Of a stretch of DNA of 64,000 nucleotides, positions 11,948 to 23,639 are shown piece after piece; the stretch's first letter is position 1; every line of letters starts with the position of its first letter. The stretch is from Mermis nigrescens (lineage: Eukaryota; Nematoda; Enoplea; Mermithida; Mermithidae), in NCBI GenBank assembly GCA_036768485.1, contig JAVLUZ010000167.1:837158-901157 (forward strand). Direction: 5' to 3'. A model generated the notes under the pieces. That model did no database searches. It was not told the origin of the DNA and was given only the letters and a program-made list of their open reading frames with translations. Position numbers and translations under genes: made by a program.

Positions 11948-12970
11948 ACCATTTATTGTGAGTTACACAATTGTTCTTGCCCAAAACTTTTCTTCTAGAC
12001 GTTATATCTCATAAGTAAGTGTAAGACCAACTCTCAAAATTTTTGTTAAACTTAGTCTTATGATCTTATCGGCAAAAGAATACTGAAAGTTTCAAATTTC
12101 TGATTGAAGAGTGGCCCTTAGCGTGACGTGCAAGTCAGGTAGGAATGGCTGATTATCAGCACACAAAATTCTTCTTTTTCCAATTATAACTCCTGCATTA
12201 GACATGGGACATTATTTAAATTTTAACACACTGTTACTGTAAGCCCTTTTGTGCCATTGGTAAAAAATAGAAATATTGCTAAACCACTTCTTGAGCAACA
12301 GGATCATTAAGTAAATACTACTATGACACATGACTGGATGCACTCAAAAAGCTTTTTATGTTCTAGGGGATCATTCATTTTAGGAAATTAACGCAATTTT
12401 ACCGCACTCACCATATTCAGCGCATGATAAGAGAACAACACCCAATTTCTCGAAAGCATGACTATCAAGAAGTGTCTTATTTTTTAGCTTGCTCAGTTGT
12501 CGATATCTGAAGATAATTAATTCTGATGGAATTTCACTTTGCCCCAATTACATCTGTAGTTTACCTACTCACCATGTAGGTATGGATTGATTTGTTGTGA
12601 ATGTAAGCATATAGCTAATGTCAGTTTCTTTGCATAAGAAGAATTAAAATTAAATTTTCTTAAAGCAAAGGAAGATAGCAGGTTGATTAAGTTCAAGCTT
12701 TTAGAAGGGCCATACGGTAAGTAAACATTTTTGAAGCAATATCTACTTTGTATTGAGAAGGTACAAAAGACGCAAGCTTGGCTGTAGAGAACTCAGCTTA
12801 TGGACTCATATGAAAGATTACTCAAACAGTGACGAAATGTACATATATAATCTTGCTTTGGATTACTGGGACATAGATGCGATCATTCAAAGCTATTCCA
12901 TAAAAGTTGAGTTAGGATCAGGAATGGACTATGAGGACTTAATATCATGCGACAAATTGTTACAACAAAT

Positions 12971-14041
12971 TCAAACATCAAAACAGTCACGTGCAGCATT
13001 CACCATGAATTCATCCTCTGGGCATTCATCAGTCACATCTTGCGCTTGTCCCACTGATTCTCGTTTTCTGGCTTCACGCGACCAAAAATTTGCTATTTGT
13101 TGCCATGTAAGATATTCTGATGAGCTAAACTGTTTCTTTCGCCACATCTTGCAGGTCATATTTCTGGCGATTCTGCACACCATAGTCAAATTTCTGGATG
13201 AGGAATCGGCGCTGCTTTTCAGAAAAGCTTTGCATATTCTGCGCCGCCGTAAGGCCCATCCCGCTTCTAAATGATCAATATTATTGTCACTGGAAATATG
13301 TTTGCCATTGATTTTGCAGAACTCCATTTAAGCTAGCTAGCCTAGGTTTCAAGTGCCGTTGCTCTATTATATTAACATATGTTGTTACTGCTGCATCACG
13401 TAAAGTTTTGCCTCTCGGGTTGATATTGATGGAATCCTAGATCTAGATGGTCATCCAGTTCTTGCAAGCTTGGATAAGACTTCAAGCATCCGCTTACAGG
13501 GCACAAGAAAAGATTCGCACCTGTATCATGGGCATTGTCAGTACAATTGGCTCTTGTTGATAGTTCCTGACTTCTCTTGTCTTGTATAGGTATCCACAGA
13601 TTGGACAATGAAATCTGACTCGGCAATCTACTCTGGTGGTAAATTAAAATTGGGGTAAATGTACATTTTTCATGCTTGCCTTTCCAGGAACTTTCGTGGA
13701 ATTAGCATTCTTGAGCCAATGCTATAAGCATTTCAGGCTATGATTTGACTATCCTCAAATTTGAAATTATTTAGAAAGTTAATGCCCTGTATCTGTGCCA
13801 AATTTGACTTAGATTTTGCTAGTGATCCATATAAGACTGATGTTCCTTTTTATACCATCATAGGCAGAGATACAGTGGACAAATTCAGCTGAATAGAAAA
13901 TTTGTGATTCTCATCAATATAAAGCTTCACTTTTCGCTTTATTGCACCAGCCATTCTGTCACAATCGCCTTTTCCTGACTGTGGATCGCTGAAATCCCAC
14001 TGTTTTATACTGATGTGCAGGTTTGAAGCAATTTCATTCAT
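12971..14041 (-). pseudogene. Decayed C2H2 zinc-finger protein of an uncharacterised element family
   Basis: Read on the minus strand there are three fragments in order. 14041-13850 has the motif DFSDPQSGKGDCDR. 13626-13396 has a C2H2 finger (C-x4-C-x12-H-x4-H, around residues 42-65 of that frame). 13327-12971 has 'GWALRRRR' and a distal 'WQQIANFWSRE' stretch. I recall this combination from long uncharacterised proteins of cnidarians and molluscs. The SDPQ-x-GK block may be part of a nuclease-like core, but that is a guess. The N-terminal half is absent because the right inverted repeat begins immediately upstream. The likely role in the element is transposition; dead here. Confidence 0.5.
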
Positions 14042-14056
14042 GGATTATAAATTGAC

Positions 14057-14566
14057 TTGCATGAAGACTCATTGCTCAAAAAAGTGGTTCTTTAATTTTT
14101 TTTATTTTTTGCCACATACATGTCGCATCTAAATGCCACATTATACTCAAAATTTTGAGAATCACTCGCATCTAGTATAGGAGTTATAGTACAAAATGTG
14201 AAATTTTCAGTGCAACAAAGTCAAACTTTTTCATATTTAGTCTTACTTAATTCCTAAAAGCCGTCAATTTTGTGGACTTATCAAAGCAGCGACTCATAGA
14301 GAAAAATCTCGTCTCTATTTAAAAAAAAATTGACTCTGATAGTTGCGTTAAGAAATTATAGTCATAAAAGTAAATCTACTCTTTTTTGACAAAAAGTGTC
14401 CATTTTTCAAACTTTGAGGTTGATGTTCCAAGTGGAAAATGGTTTTTGTACAAAACGCTTCGCACCATGTTGCTTAGAATTAAAAACTGTACAAACATAC
14501 GTTAAAATGAGGATAGGTTATTTCTTGACTGTCCGCCGCCAGGGTGAACGTTACAGAAATTGACTC
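14057..14566. repeat. Right terminal inverted repeat of the 3.1-kb element
   Basis: Inverted copy of 11422-11947, ending ttacagaaattgactc. It is followed at once by the resumed LTR sequence. Confidence 0.85.
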
Positions 14567-14974
14567 TTATGTGTGCAAACCCCATGCAAAATATACCGAA
14601 AACTAAATTAAGCAGAGTTGCTTTACTTAGACCCGCCAGGATTAAGCTTTCGCTCAATTCCTTTTACTCGCCAGACTGCATGACTCCCGAAAAGCTATAA
14701 AAAGCGGATTAAACAGTAAAACTGCTCAGTTCTTTATGCCCGTTTTTAAGCCAAAACCGTATTCTGTGTCTCGAACGAGAGCTTCTCCAATTCTATATTT
14801 CTTCCATATTTAATTGGTATTCCGCACAGCCCGGCTAATCGGACGAAAATTTACGGACTTAATTGCTTATTCTTCATTTGTCTGTAAGTAATTATTCAAT
14901 GCAATAAAATTCATATCATAAATATTGTTGATTTAAGTAACAACGCTACCTGATTCCCGACGTCCTGTTTTATT

Positions 14975-14993
14975 TGGTGGCAGCGGTGGGATT
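14975..14993 (+). promoter_or_regulatory. Primer-binding site, tRNA-Leu
   Basis: TGGTGGCAGCGGTGGGATT is complementary over 19 nt to the 3' end (including CCA) of the common eukaryotic tRNA-Leu that ends ...AATCCCACCGCTGCCA. It lies within a few bases of the LTR end. It is the site where minus-strand DNA synthesis would be primed. Confidence 0.8.
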
Positions 14994-14999
14994 TCCGTA

Positions 15000-15540
15000 T
15001 CGTGAATACCAGAAAAACGGATATTTTCAGCTGTGAATTTGAAAACGGGAAAGGATTTTGCCTCTTAGGATCTGAAAAATAGTAACAGATTCAGATATTT
15101 GGAAGTTTATATAATAATAATAATAATATAACAACACCGATTTGGAAGTTTCAGAGATTTGGATCAATATTTTTTTGAATCACGACGGCATTGGGACTAA
15201 CTTTGGGAGGAAGTTATTGCTGATTTTATTCTGGGGATACTGCGGATATTCTTTGAGGGGAAAGATACCGGAGTTTTTATCGCCCAAGTTTGAATTTATT
15301 GATTATTATTTATTTTTGCTTGAGTCTTCTGAAATAGAGTAGGTCCTCTTGAATAGAGTTGACGTTGAATTGAATTGAATTATATTATTTTTTCCTGACT
15401 TGGTTTCTTACGTCCATTGAAGCCATCAAATTCCCGAATCGAGAATTTCGACAAATTGCTTTACTTAAATTAATTTTTACAACGTTGCTAATTATGAATT
15501 TTCTGCAATGTGTAAAAACACAAAATAGATATTTTCAAAT
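15000..15540. other. Gypsy leader region
   Basis: Between the primer site and the first protein-like segment. The frame at 15142-15342 has no recognisable Gag features. A short (ATA/ATT)n run is at 15110-15128. Confidence 0.4.
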
Positions 15541-15752
15541 TTGTGGTACCAGTCGGAGTGGTCATCCTGTAGACATACCCCGTTTAGTCCAGTGTACCTT
15601 ACCTGGGGCTAAATAGTCTAAACCAGAAGAACAAAATGTTACGATTTTTGTTCTACGATTTGAACCAGCCACTTCTTTCGCCATAAAATGTATGAAAATC
15701 TCAAAAACTGTCTGCACCTATACTGGATTTTTCGGATCATGGGGTTCAACCC

Positions 15753-17230
15753 TTGATGAAACTAAAAGCGAGCTCAGTTTCCTTTGAAGCTTGCAAAAAT
15801 GCTTATCAAACTTCAAAATTCGATGAAAATTATTTAAAAAAGGATAAAAGCGGTTTTCTGATTGCGGATCTAAAACTGGAAGTAAAGTATTCTGATTGTT
15901 GCCGAGATGTTTGTTCTTTGATCACTAATTTTGTAATAGAACAGGGACAAGTAGCTACCTGGGATGGGCAGATTGCTCTCTCGGATCTAGGAGATGTCAG
16001 TCTCTGTCGACCCACATATGGGAGGTGTAAAACCTCTGAATATACGTTTCTTTAGCATGGGGATTTGTTTAAAGAAATAAGTCCGTTTGTTCCCTGAGGT
16101 ACGTTTTCCGCCTTACTCAGCGAGAAAATGCGTTGCAGTGGATGAGCTTCAAGCAGCTCTTACGCTAAAAGAAAAATATACTAAATGTGCTGAAATTTCA
16201 AATGCATATATGACAGAGCAAGAAATTTTGGTGGGTTTCAGTTCCAATCAGGAGTGGACATCCCGGCCTGAAATTAAACTTGCGTCACCCAAAATTCTTA
16301 AAAACGGATAATTACCACCAGATCCCGTGAATTTGAAACTGAATTACCTCGAAATTCGAATTCTTCAAGATTTCGCTGAATTCGGTCTGAACTTTGTCGA
16401 CAGTTCCAAAGAAATATTGATATCATTTGGCAGCTTTTATACTAAGACCCAACCATAGGTGCTCGTGCTTTCTTCCAAAGAAGAGATATAGTTGGTGAAT
16501 TTACGGGGGAAATCTTAACACTTTGGGGATGTAAGAAGGTGAATGTTACTAAAATATATGCGGATCATAAAATAAATAACACCTGTTATAAGTATATGCC
16601 AGTTGAATATGAGGGAGTAATTTGGTTCGTCCTACCTGGGGGCAAAGATCTCGTGCATTTTTCCAAAACAGTAAATAGTCTACATAAAAAGATAGAGATA
16701 TTTCGATTTGGAGACAAATGGATTACTGAAAATGGCCTTGTTCACGTTTCAAAAGTGCCTTTAGAGCTAAAATGGAAGGAAAATCTTACTTTTTTCTAAT
16801 TTAATACTCCCCCAGTTTTTTATGACCAGCTAGCGGCAGGAGAGCCCACTTTTGGCTTATTTCGGAATTATTTGCATAAAACAGAAAAATTGGAAAGAAC
16901 TTTACATAGACTTTTGGATTATACGTCCCAACTAGCCTTGGAACCTAGCGTTGTCAAAGAAGTATTGACTGGAACTGGGACAGGTGTTAAAACAACTATC
17001 GATGGGACTGAAAAAGCTGTTGAGAAACTTATGACAAATACGCAAAATAGTTTTTCGACGAATTTTAATGCATTGTTAAAAGGCCCAATGCAACTAGTAT
17101 TCAACTTGCTTTTAATAGCGATCATTTGTATGATAATCGCTTATTTTGCTTACTTATACATAATGCGAAATACATTCTTCCCCACTTATGCTCGTGTTCA
17201 ACCCCCGGAATCTCACAAAAGAAAACACAA
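15753..17230 (+). pseudogene. Env-like membrane protein segment upstream of the protease
   Basis: Fragments at 15753-16055, 16087-16311, 16539-16799 and 16872 onward form one decayed coding stretch; three share a frame and are separated by single stops or a shift. The distal part shows cysteines (SDCCRDVC, RPTYGRC, NNTCYKYMPV), then a Ser/Thr-rich stretch with a possible coiled segment, then a strong transmembrane helix of about 24 residues (LVFNLLLIAIICMIIAYFAY) followed by a basic tail. This is the layout of a viral-type envelope protein. It runs in frame into the protease domain. Gypsy Env normally lies after integrase, so the position is odd. Which glycoprotein class it belongs to is not determined. 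Confidence 0.5.
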
Positions 17231-17239
17231 ATCATTGAC

Positions 17240-17814
17240 AGATACGGTTGCTAAACGTCTTAAGTATGGCAAGAGAATGACTCTCAGCGGAATAAGAGCT
17301 GTTAAAGTCAATATTAAGTCCGGCAATAAGGGCAAAGTGTCAACAAGTATATGTACTGTAAGACAAGATGCGGATGATAAAAGAATACCGCACATTACTG
17401 TAATTATAGATCAGTGTATTCAGGTATCTGCACTTGTAGACTCCGGTGCTGTTTATTCCCTTCTAGACTTAGGAGTAGCAAGACAGTTACCTTATATTCA
17501 GATTCATGAAAGCTCAATTTCTCCTATTTGCTGCTACTGAAACCAAAATCGAAATTTTAGGCTCAGCAGTAATAACAGTAAGCACTGGTGACATAAATAA
17601 AACAATTTTAATGCATATTCAAGAACAGTGTTCTGGAGGATTAATTTTGGGCTTAAACTTTCTGTCTAGATTCAAAAAGATCGAGTTAGACATGGAAAAT
17701 TCTACGATAAAATTTCGAGAAATGTGCTTAAAAGCAGAAGGAACGATATACAACCCGCCTGAGAACCGGAGCACAGTAATAATAAACGACGATGAATGCA
17801 TACAGGCAAGATAA
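17240..17814 (+). pseudogene. Gypsy aspartic protease
   Basis: The catalytic motif LVDSGAVYSLLD sits near 17430-17465, within the frame that began upstream in the membrane segment. A shift near 17510 moves the rest to another frame, with the typical flap-distal 'GLILGLNFLSRF' motif at 17635-17670. The retropepsin would cleave the polyprotein. The frameshift inactivates it. Confidence 0.75.
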
Positions 17815-18107
17815 CTAATCCATGGTAGAGTATCTAATAGTTACCGCCCTGGGGATCATGTTCTGTTTACACCTAAATACTTAAACATCGATGATAATGT
17901 TTATCTAGCACACTGTGTATGTATGGTGCAAGAGAATAATACGATTCCTCTACAAATATTAAATATGCAGGCACATCGCGTAAATCTATATTCTAACGCA
18001 AAAATAGGTACAGTTAACTTGCATATTACAGAAAATAATATGACAAATCAATATACAGAAAGAACTGACGTACGAAACTATATTAACCATAACCAGGACA
18101 TAAAGCA

Positions 18108-19665
18108 ATGGATCGAAGAAAATACGAGTATTTCCCTTCTCTAAGCGAAAATGAAAGAGAAGAAATTTTGGATCTTTCAGCGAAATTTCCTAATCCGTAT
18201 GCACTTGATGACAATGACTGTGGACATACCGACTTAACGATTCATGAAATTAATACGGGAGAAAATCTACCTATCAGAAAACACCCATTTAGAACCTCGC
18301 CTGGAGAAATAGAAATTATCGTTCAAGAGGTGAAAATGCTTGAAAATAAAGGAATTATTAGACCAAGCATATCTCGCTGGTCCACCAATGTTGTCCTAGT
18401 GAGAAAGAAAGATGTTAAACACAGAATGTGTATAGATTTTCGCGCTATTAATGACGTTACCGAGAAAAACGTTTATCCCTTGCCACGCATAGACGATATT
18501 TTAGATACTCTAAAAGGCTTGAAATATTTTACAACTTTAGATCAGGCGAATGCTTATCATGCTATACCAATTGAAGAGGAAGACAAAGAGAAGACCGCCT
18601 TCAATTGTCCGATCGGTCTCTACGAATTCAATTTTCTTCCTTTTGGTTTATGTAATGCGCCTGCATCATTTAGAGGTCTCATGGATATCATCTTATCGGG
18701 CCTGTAATGGAAAATTTGTTTAGATTATTTAGACGACATACTAGTTTTTGCACCAAACCACGACGAGATGATGAAACGACTAGAAACTGTTAGAACGGTT
18801 GAACAAAGCTAACATGAAGCTAAAACTGTCAAAATGCAAATTTTCGCATGAAGAAACTGTATTCATGGGATATGTTGTTTCTAAAAACGGAATTCTTCCT
18901 GATCCAAAAAAGATTGAAGCTATTAAGACAATGCCACGGCCCACTAACTCCAGAGAAATTAAATCTTTCCTAGGTTTAATCTCCTACTATCGAAAATTTA
19001 TTCCAGACTGTTCTCAAATCGCCGAACCTCTAAATAAATTGCTGAGAAAAGGATGCAGTTTTGCTTGGAAAGCCGAACAAGAAGAGGCATTTGAAAAACT
19101 AAAGGAAAAATTGACTCAAGCACCAATTCTTAGTCACCCAGATTTTACGAGACTATTCATTTTACAAACAGACGCTTCTTATTTGGGAATAGGAGCAGTT
19201 CTTTCTCAAATTCAGGATGATAACTTAAAGCATCCTATAGCTTTTGCTAGTCGTAGTTTGAGGAATGCAGAAAAGAATTATGCAGTGACTGAACTCGAAA
19301 CTCTTGCAGTGATAGAATTTGTTAAGCATTTTCGTCCTTATCTATATCAACATGAAGTCACAATAGAGACAGACCACATAGCTGTAAAATCGATTTTAGA
19401 GAAAATTAATTCTTTCTCTAGAATTGCTAGCTGGGGTTTAGCCCTAGCAGGTACCAAAATATGTGTTAAAGCGAGAAAAGGATTAAAAAATCAAAATGCT
19501 GACTCTCTGTCTAGACTTCCGAATTCGAAAGAAGAAAAATTTTTCGATATCGACGAGAATGAGCTTAAAAATATTCAAGAAACTGATGAAAATTCGACCG
19601 CAGAGAGCTCGAATGACGATCTGCGTTTTAGCATAAACTATTTTAGATGGAGCAGATTCAGTTAA
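18108..19665 (+). pseudogene. Gypsy reverse transcriptase and RNase H
   Basis: The RT fingers and palm run from 18250: 'IDFRAINDVT', 'YPLPRIDDIL', 'FTTLDQANAYHAI', 'FLPFGLCNAPASF'. A TAA stop at 18705-18707 precedes the catalytic box YLDD at 18726-18737 in the same frame. A +1 shift before 18799 leads to the thumb ('FLGLISYYRKFI') and RNase H ('LQTDASYLGIGAVL', 'TELETLAVIEF', 'IETDHIAV'). The order and the YLDD variant are typical of Ty3/Gypsy. Inactive. Confidence 0.9.
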
Positions 19666-19696
19666 GAAAACTAATTTTTAATTAGGAATACGCCCA

Positions 19697-20861
19697 TTGC
19701 AAAAACAAGATTCAGAGTTGGAGCGCTTATTTCTTTCGAACTCCCCCACTGAAGGATTCATTGTGCAGAATGACGTGTTATCCAAAATTGCTGACAATAT
19801 ACAGAAAATAGTAGTACCTACCGTATTGAAAAAACTCATAATTCATGCAAATCATGATGACGAGTTAGCGGGTAATTTGGAGCCCGAAAAACAATGAAAC
19901 TGATTGCAAGAAAATATTACTGGAAAGGTATGAACAAGGACGTCACTGAATACTGCAATACGTGCGATATGTGTCAAAGAAATAAACCTACTCGTAAAAA
20001 AGTTGTAGCAGGCCTCTACCCTATTTCTGCTAGAGGACCATTTGAAAGAATAGCTGTAGACTGTGTGGGACCTCTGAACCTTACTGAATCAGGAAACAGA
20101 TTTATTGTTGTCTTTATAGATTATTTTACCAAATACATAGAAGCTTTTTGCAACTAAAGGCATAACTGCCCAAACTATTGCCAAACTTTTTTGTAACTCA
20201 AATTGTTTGTAGACATAGGGCACCGGAAATACTACAATCAGATAGAGGAACAGATTTTACTTCAGAACTAATGAGAGAGACAACTAAATTATTCAAGACA
20301 CGACAACTTTACACTACATCTTACCACCCGATAGCAAATAGTGAGGTAGAAAGAGCAAATCAAACAAACTTTAATAACGAGAATTCGGATGTATATCGAT
20401 AAAAACGAATTAGACTGGGATGAGCATCTTCCGTATGCAATCTTCGCTACTAATATCCATGATAACGAAAGTACAGGGTTTAGTCCTTTCTTTTTAATGT
20501 ATGGAAGATACCCCAGTTGCCGATAGATGCGGTTTTAAATTATAATCGCCCGTTTTATCTGTTAGACATCAAAACTTACGAAAGAAGAAGTTAAACAGCA
20601 TTTTTCGGAAGCTCTGACTAAAGTTCAGAAGCAAATCGAAAAGCTCAGGAAAGCTATAAGAAGTTTTATAACATGAAAGCTAAAGACATAAGATATGAAT
20701 TGGGAGATCAAATCCTTTTAGAAAACGAAGGTATTAAGAAGGGAGTTCTCAAGAAACTTATGTCAGTTTATACTGGACCATATCGTATAATAAGGGTACA
20801 ATATCCGAACTTAATCATAGACGTAGGCAAAAGACAACCACAAACAGTTCGCGTTAATTGA
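19697..20861 (+). pseudogene. Gypsy integrase
   Basis: A zinc-binding region spans two frames (histidines before 19890, then CNTCDMC at 19952-19972). The catalytic core shows VDCVGP, SDRGTDF and NSEVERAN, giving the D,D,E triad. The C-terminal GPY/F-type module ('YTGPYRII') is at 20769-20792. At least three frameshifts separate these. No chromodomain is visible. Confidence 0.88.
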
Positions 20862-21077
20862 ACAAAACGGTATAGACAGCGATCAATGGAAAGTTTGCTA
20901 ACGTCAATCCACAAACAGGACAACAAAATTCAAAGGTCAAACAAAAACATCGATAGAAAAATTGACGGAAAAGGAGAATTAGAAGCCGTGTAAAGAAAAA
21001 GAAACAAGCTGATAACCTACCAAGGCATGATTATTACTTACGATTGAGACCCTATGCAATTTCGATCGAGGACGATC

Positions 21078-21093
21078 GAAGCTAAGAAGGAAG
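21078..21093 (+). promoter_or_regulatory. Polypurine tract
   Basis: The purine-rich gaagctaagaaggaag lies immediately before the 3' LTR (TGTCA at 21094), the expected plus-strand primer position. Two pyrimidines interrupt it. Confidence 0.6.
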
Positions 21094-22043
21094 TGTCAGT
21101 GCAAACGACTTTTTGTACGTATAATTCCTTTATTAAATTTTAAAAATCATTTAATTTCGTAATTCAACGCGCTGATTTAGAAGTGTAAATTATTACCGTA
21201 ACGTTATCAACTTTGAGTCTAAATGCATGCTATACTGTATATTATATCGTGTTCGTTGAATAGCTTGGCTTGGCAGTGCGCATGTGAAGAATGGTAAGAT
21301 GAAGAAGGCGTATAAACTACTGTAGGTGAGTTATAGACATGATGATGACGGAGAGCGGATTAGATGTTAGATTGGCTGGGAATCCAAGAGTAAGTTTAAT
21401 CTAAATCCAAGCAATAAACAGAACTGTTATAAAATAATGTATCAATTAGCATAAGCGATCCACTGAGGAATAGGTGGAAATAGCACGCAGCAACGCGCAA
21501 ATCCTTTAAACACAGTGATACGCTTTACAATGAAGTTGATACAAAAAGCGGTGAGACCAAAAACGGAATAGAAAGTATGGCAGAAGCGGGAGGTTAAAAG
21601 GGGTCAAAAGGACGAAGTTTGATTCAAAACAACAAGTATTAAATGTGTGCGAACCCCATGCAAAATATATAGAAAACTAAATTAAGCAGAGTTGCTTTAC
21701 TTAGACCCGCCAGGATTAAGCTTTCGCTCAATTCGCTTTTACTCGCCAGACTGCATGACTCCCGAAAAGCTATAAAAAAGCGGATTAAACAGTAAAACTG
21801 CTTAGTTCTTTACGCCCGTTTTTGCCTGAGCCGTATTTTGTGTCTCGAACGAGAGTTTCCTCCAATTCTATTTTTTCCATATTTAATTGGTATTCCACAG
21901 CCAGCATGGCTATTCGACGAAAATATACGGACTTAATCGCTTATTCTTCATTTGTCTGTAAGTAATTAATTTCAACAATAAAATTTAAATCATAAATTGT
22001 TGATTTACGTAACAATGCTACCTGGTTCCCTGACGTCCTGACA
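21094..22043 (+). repeat. 3' LTR (950 bp)
   Basis: TGTCA...TGACA, colinear with the interrupted 5' LTR. It lacks the 3.1-kb insertion and so serves as the empty-site reference. The two LTRs differ by numerous substitutions and small gaps, so the Gypsy insertion is not recent. Confidence 0.9.
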
Positions 22044-22047
22044 GACA
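22044..22047. repeat. Gypsy target-site duplication, right (GACA)
   Basis: Matches 10815-10818. Confidence 0.7.
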
Positions 22048-22049
22048 TA

Positions 22050-22700
22050 TTTTCCATCATTCAGAACATTGTAAACTTTAAAAATCAGTACCGTATTCCC
22101 CATTGAGTGTAAAGAAATTCGGTTTGGTACAGTTTGTAGCTTTTGAGTCGTAGTACGTTTCTATGGGCAAAAATTCTGTTGCAAAAATTATTTGATATGA
22201 TTTACCAATCAAAATTGGGAAAAAACGTGTTTTTTCGCCCATTTTTCACGTCTGATTTTGAACTTTACACCCCCATAAATAACTCAATATTGCGTTTTTG
22301 GAACGCGGTTTGCTGCGACGTGTAGCCCCTAGACGCTGCTTGATTACTGTTATACTCATTTTGGCCCGACTCATAAGCGGAAAAAGCTAACAGAGAATTC
22401 TTAATTAAAATCTTTTTTACACCATCGACTAAAGTGTAAACTTTAAACCCCAGGACCTAACTCCCTATTGAGCGTAGGAAAGTCTGCTTGTAAGTAGATT
22501 GTAGCCCTTGATCCGCTCTACATTTCTGTTGGAAAACATTTTTAAAAACTCATAAACGGAGTTAGTATCAGACATAAACAAGTTGAAAACTCGACCAAAA
22601 TGTGCTTTTTCACCCCCAGATTTTCGCACTCTTTACACTCCATTCGAGAACTAATGCGAATTTAAACAAACAAATAGAATTGATTTGGAGCATCCCTTCC
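22050..22700. repeat. Degenerate tandem repeat (two ~350-bp units)
   Basis: Two diverged units share the ordered words 'gtaaacttta', 'attgagtgta/attgagcgta', 'tgtagc', 'acgtttctatggg/acatttctgttgg', 'tttttcgccc/tttttcaccc' and 'tttacac'. No coding capacity. Loosely resembles the 9.99-10.5 kb repeat. Confidence 0.5.
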
Positions 22701-23077
22701 TCTACAAATCTGTGCCCTTAATTTATTTGAGAAGTCAGTACTGAGTTGTCCACATGCCGGCTTAAAAACCTCCGAAAATTTATCCTATGTTATACGTTAC
22801 ACAAAAAATTTTATCCTTCTTTACACAGCCAGTTTTGAGTTTCAAGAAAAACAAAAAAACACGGGCAGCAAATTTTTTTATTATCTATCTTTTGAAAAAA
22901 CCGCACCTTCTAGATGTGTCCAGTTATAGCTGTAGGGGGTGCACAGGTGTTAGGGGTACCCAAGTATATTATAGGTACGCGCTAACGCGCTGCCTATGAT
23001 ATTTATTTTTGAAAATGAAGAGCGAAGCGACCTATTTGCAAAAAAGATCGACCCAGCAAAACAGGCAGCACCCTTTG

Positions 23078-23338
23078 CTACAGTCTGTTCCATTCCAGAC
23101 TTCTAATTTTCGCTAAAGTCCTATTACTGTATTAGTTTTTTTTAGTGCGAAAATTGCTCTTCATTTATGCTCTCGTGGCGGCTAGTTTCTTTAAACTCTT
23201 CTTATTGATGTTTAATGTGCTTCGCTCAACATATAGTGCATCCGACAAACTGCCGCAACAACATTAGTCGTATAGTATTTCGTCACGGTAAAAAGCCATA
23301 AAGCGAAAATGGGCCGTTTTGAATGGAAGAGACTATAG
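23078..23338. mobile_element. Mariner-like MITE (~260 bp)
   Basis: Ends are inverted: left ctacagtctgttccattc, right complement ctatagtctcttccattc. The start resembles that of the element at 25813-26360 (ctatagtccgtttcatt). The TA at the edges would fit a TA target duplication. No coding. Confidence 0.55.
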
Positions 23339-23390
23339 TCTAATACTTAATTTTGAATTTTTGAGAGTTTCTGTTGTCTCATATGATAAT

Positions 23391-23629
23391 AACCACACCC
23401 GGGCGTGGGGGGTTTGGGGGTATGCACCCTCCGAGAAACTGAAATACCCGTCAGAATTCAATTTTTAAATTTTTTTTGTTTTTTTCGCAATTTTTTCGAT
23501 GCCAATGGATAGTGCTCGGTTAGAAAATCTGAAAAATGGTGTTTTTCGCCATATCACCCCTTTTAGAAGCATTTATTTTCATCCTTTGAAACAAAATTCA
23601 GCCCTATAATTTTATGCTTCCCACGTAAG
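23391..23629. mobile_element. hAT-type MITE family A copy
   Basis: Contains the cgtggggggtttgggggta, gtgctcggttagaaaa and gtgtttttcgccatatcacc words. Near-identical 8-bp flanks atgataat (23383-23390) and atgataac (23630-23637). Confidence 0.7.
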
Positions 23630-23639
23630 ATGATAACAT

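Larger units (their letters stand above)
11422..14566 (-). mobile_element. 3.1-kb DNA transposon with ~0.5-kb inverted repeats, inserted in the 5' LTR
   Basis: 11422-11947 and 14057-14566 are inverted copies starting gagtcaatttctgtaa. Comparison with the uninterrupted 3' LTR proves insertion. The centre holds a decayed minus-strand gene with a zinc finger (see 12971-14041). The junctions do not show a clean target duplication: the empty site reads aagtattaaatgtg, the left junction aagt, the right ttatgtg. Superfamily not assigned. Confidence 0.8.
10819..14972 (+). repeat. 5' LTR, interrupted (parts 10819-11421 and 14567-14972)
   Basis: The two parts align in order with the 3' LTR at 21094-22043, sharing long stretches such as 'gcttggcttggcagtgcgcatgt' (landmark words only). 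The LTR itself is about 1.0 kb. The remainder of the span is a 3.15-kb insertion. The end next to the primer site differs slightly from the 3' LTR end. Confidence 0.9.
10819..22043 (+). mobile_element. Ty3/Gypsy LTR retrotransposon, full length but decayed
   Basis: LTRs begin TGTCA; the 3' LTR ends TGACA; the 4-bp direct repeat GACA flanks the whole element (10815-10818 and 22044-22047). A primer site lies just inside the 5' LTR and a purine-rich tract just before the 3' LTR. The interior encodes a membrane-anchored (Env-like) segment, then protease, reverse transcriptase, RNase H and integrase in Gypsy order. No gag with a CCHC knuckle is visible. Many stops and frameshifts make it inactive. 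The 5' LTR is split by another transposon. Confidence 0.9.

Noticed and set aside
12753..13274. 173-codon plus-strand frame
   Set aside because: Its second half is antisense to the zinc-finger protein remnant; the first half has no recognisable feature, so I do not call it a gene.
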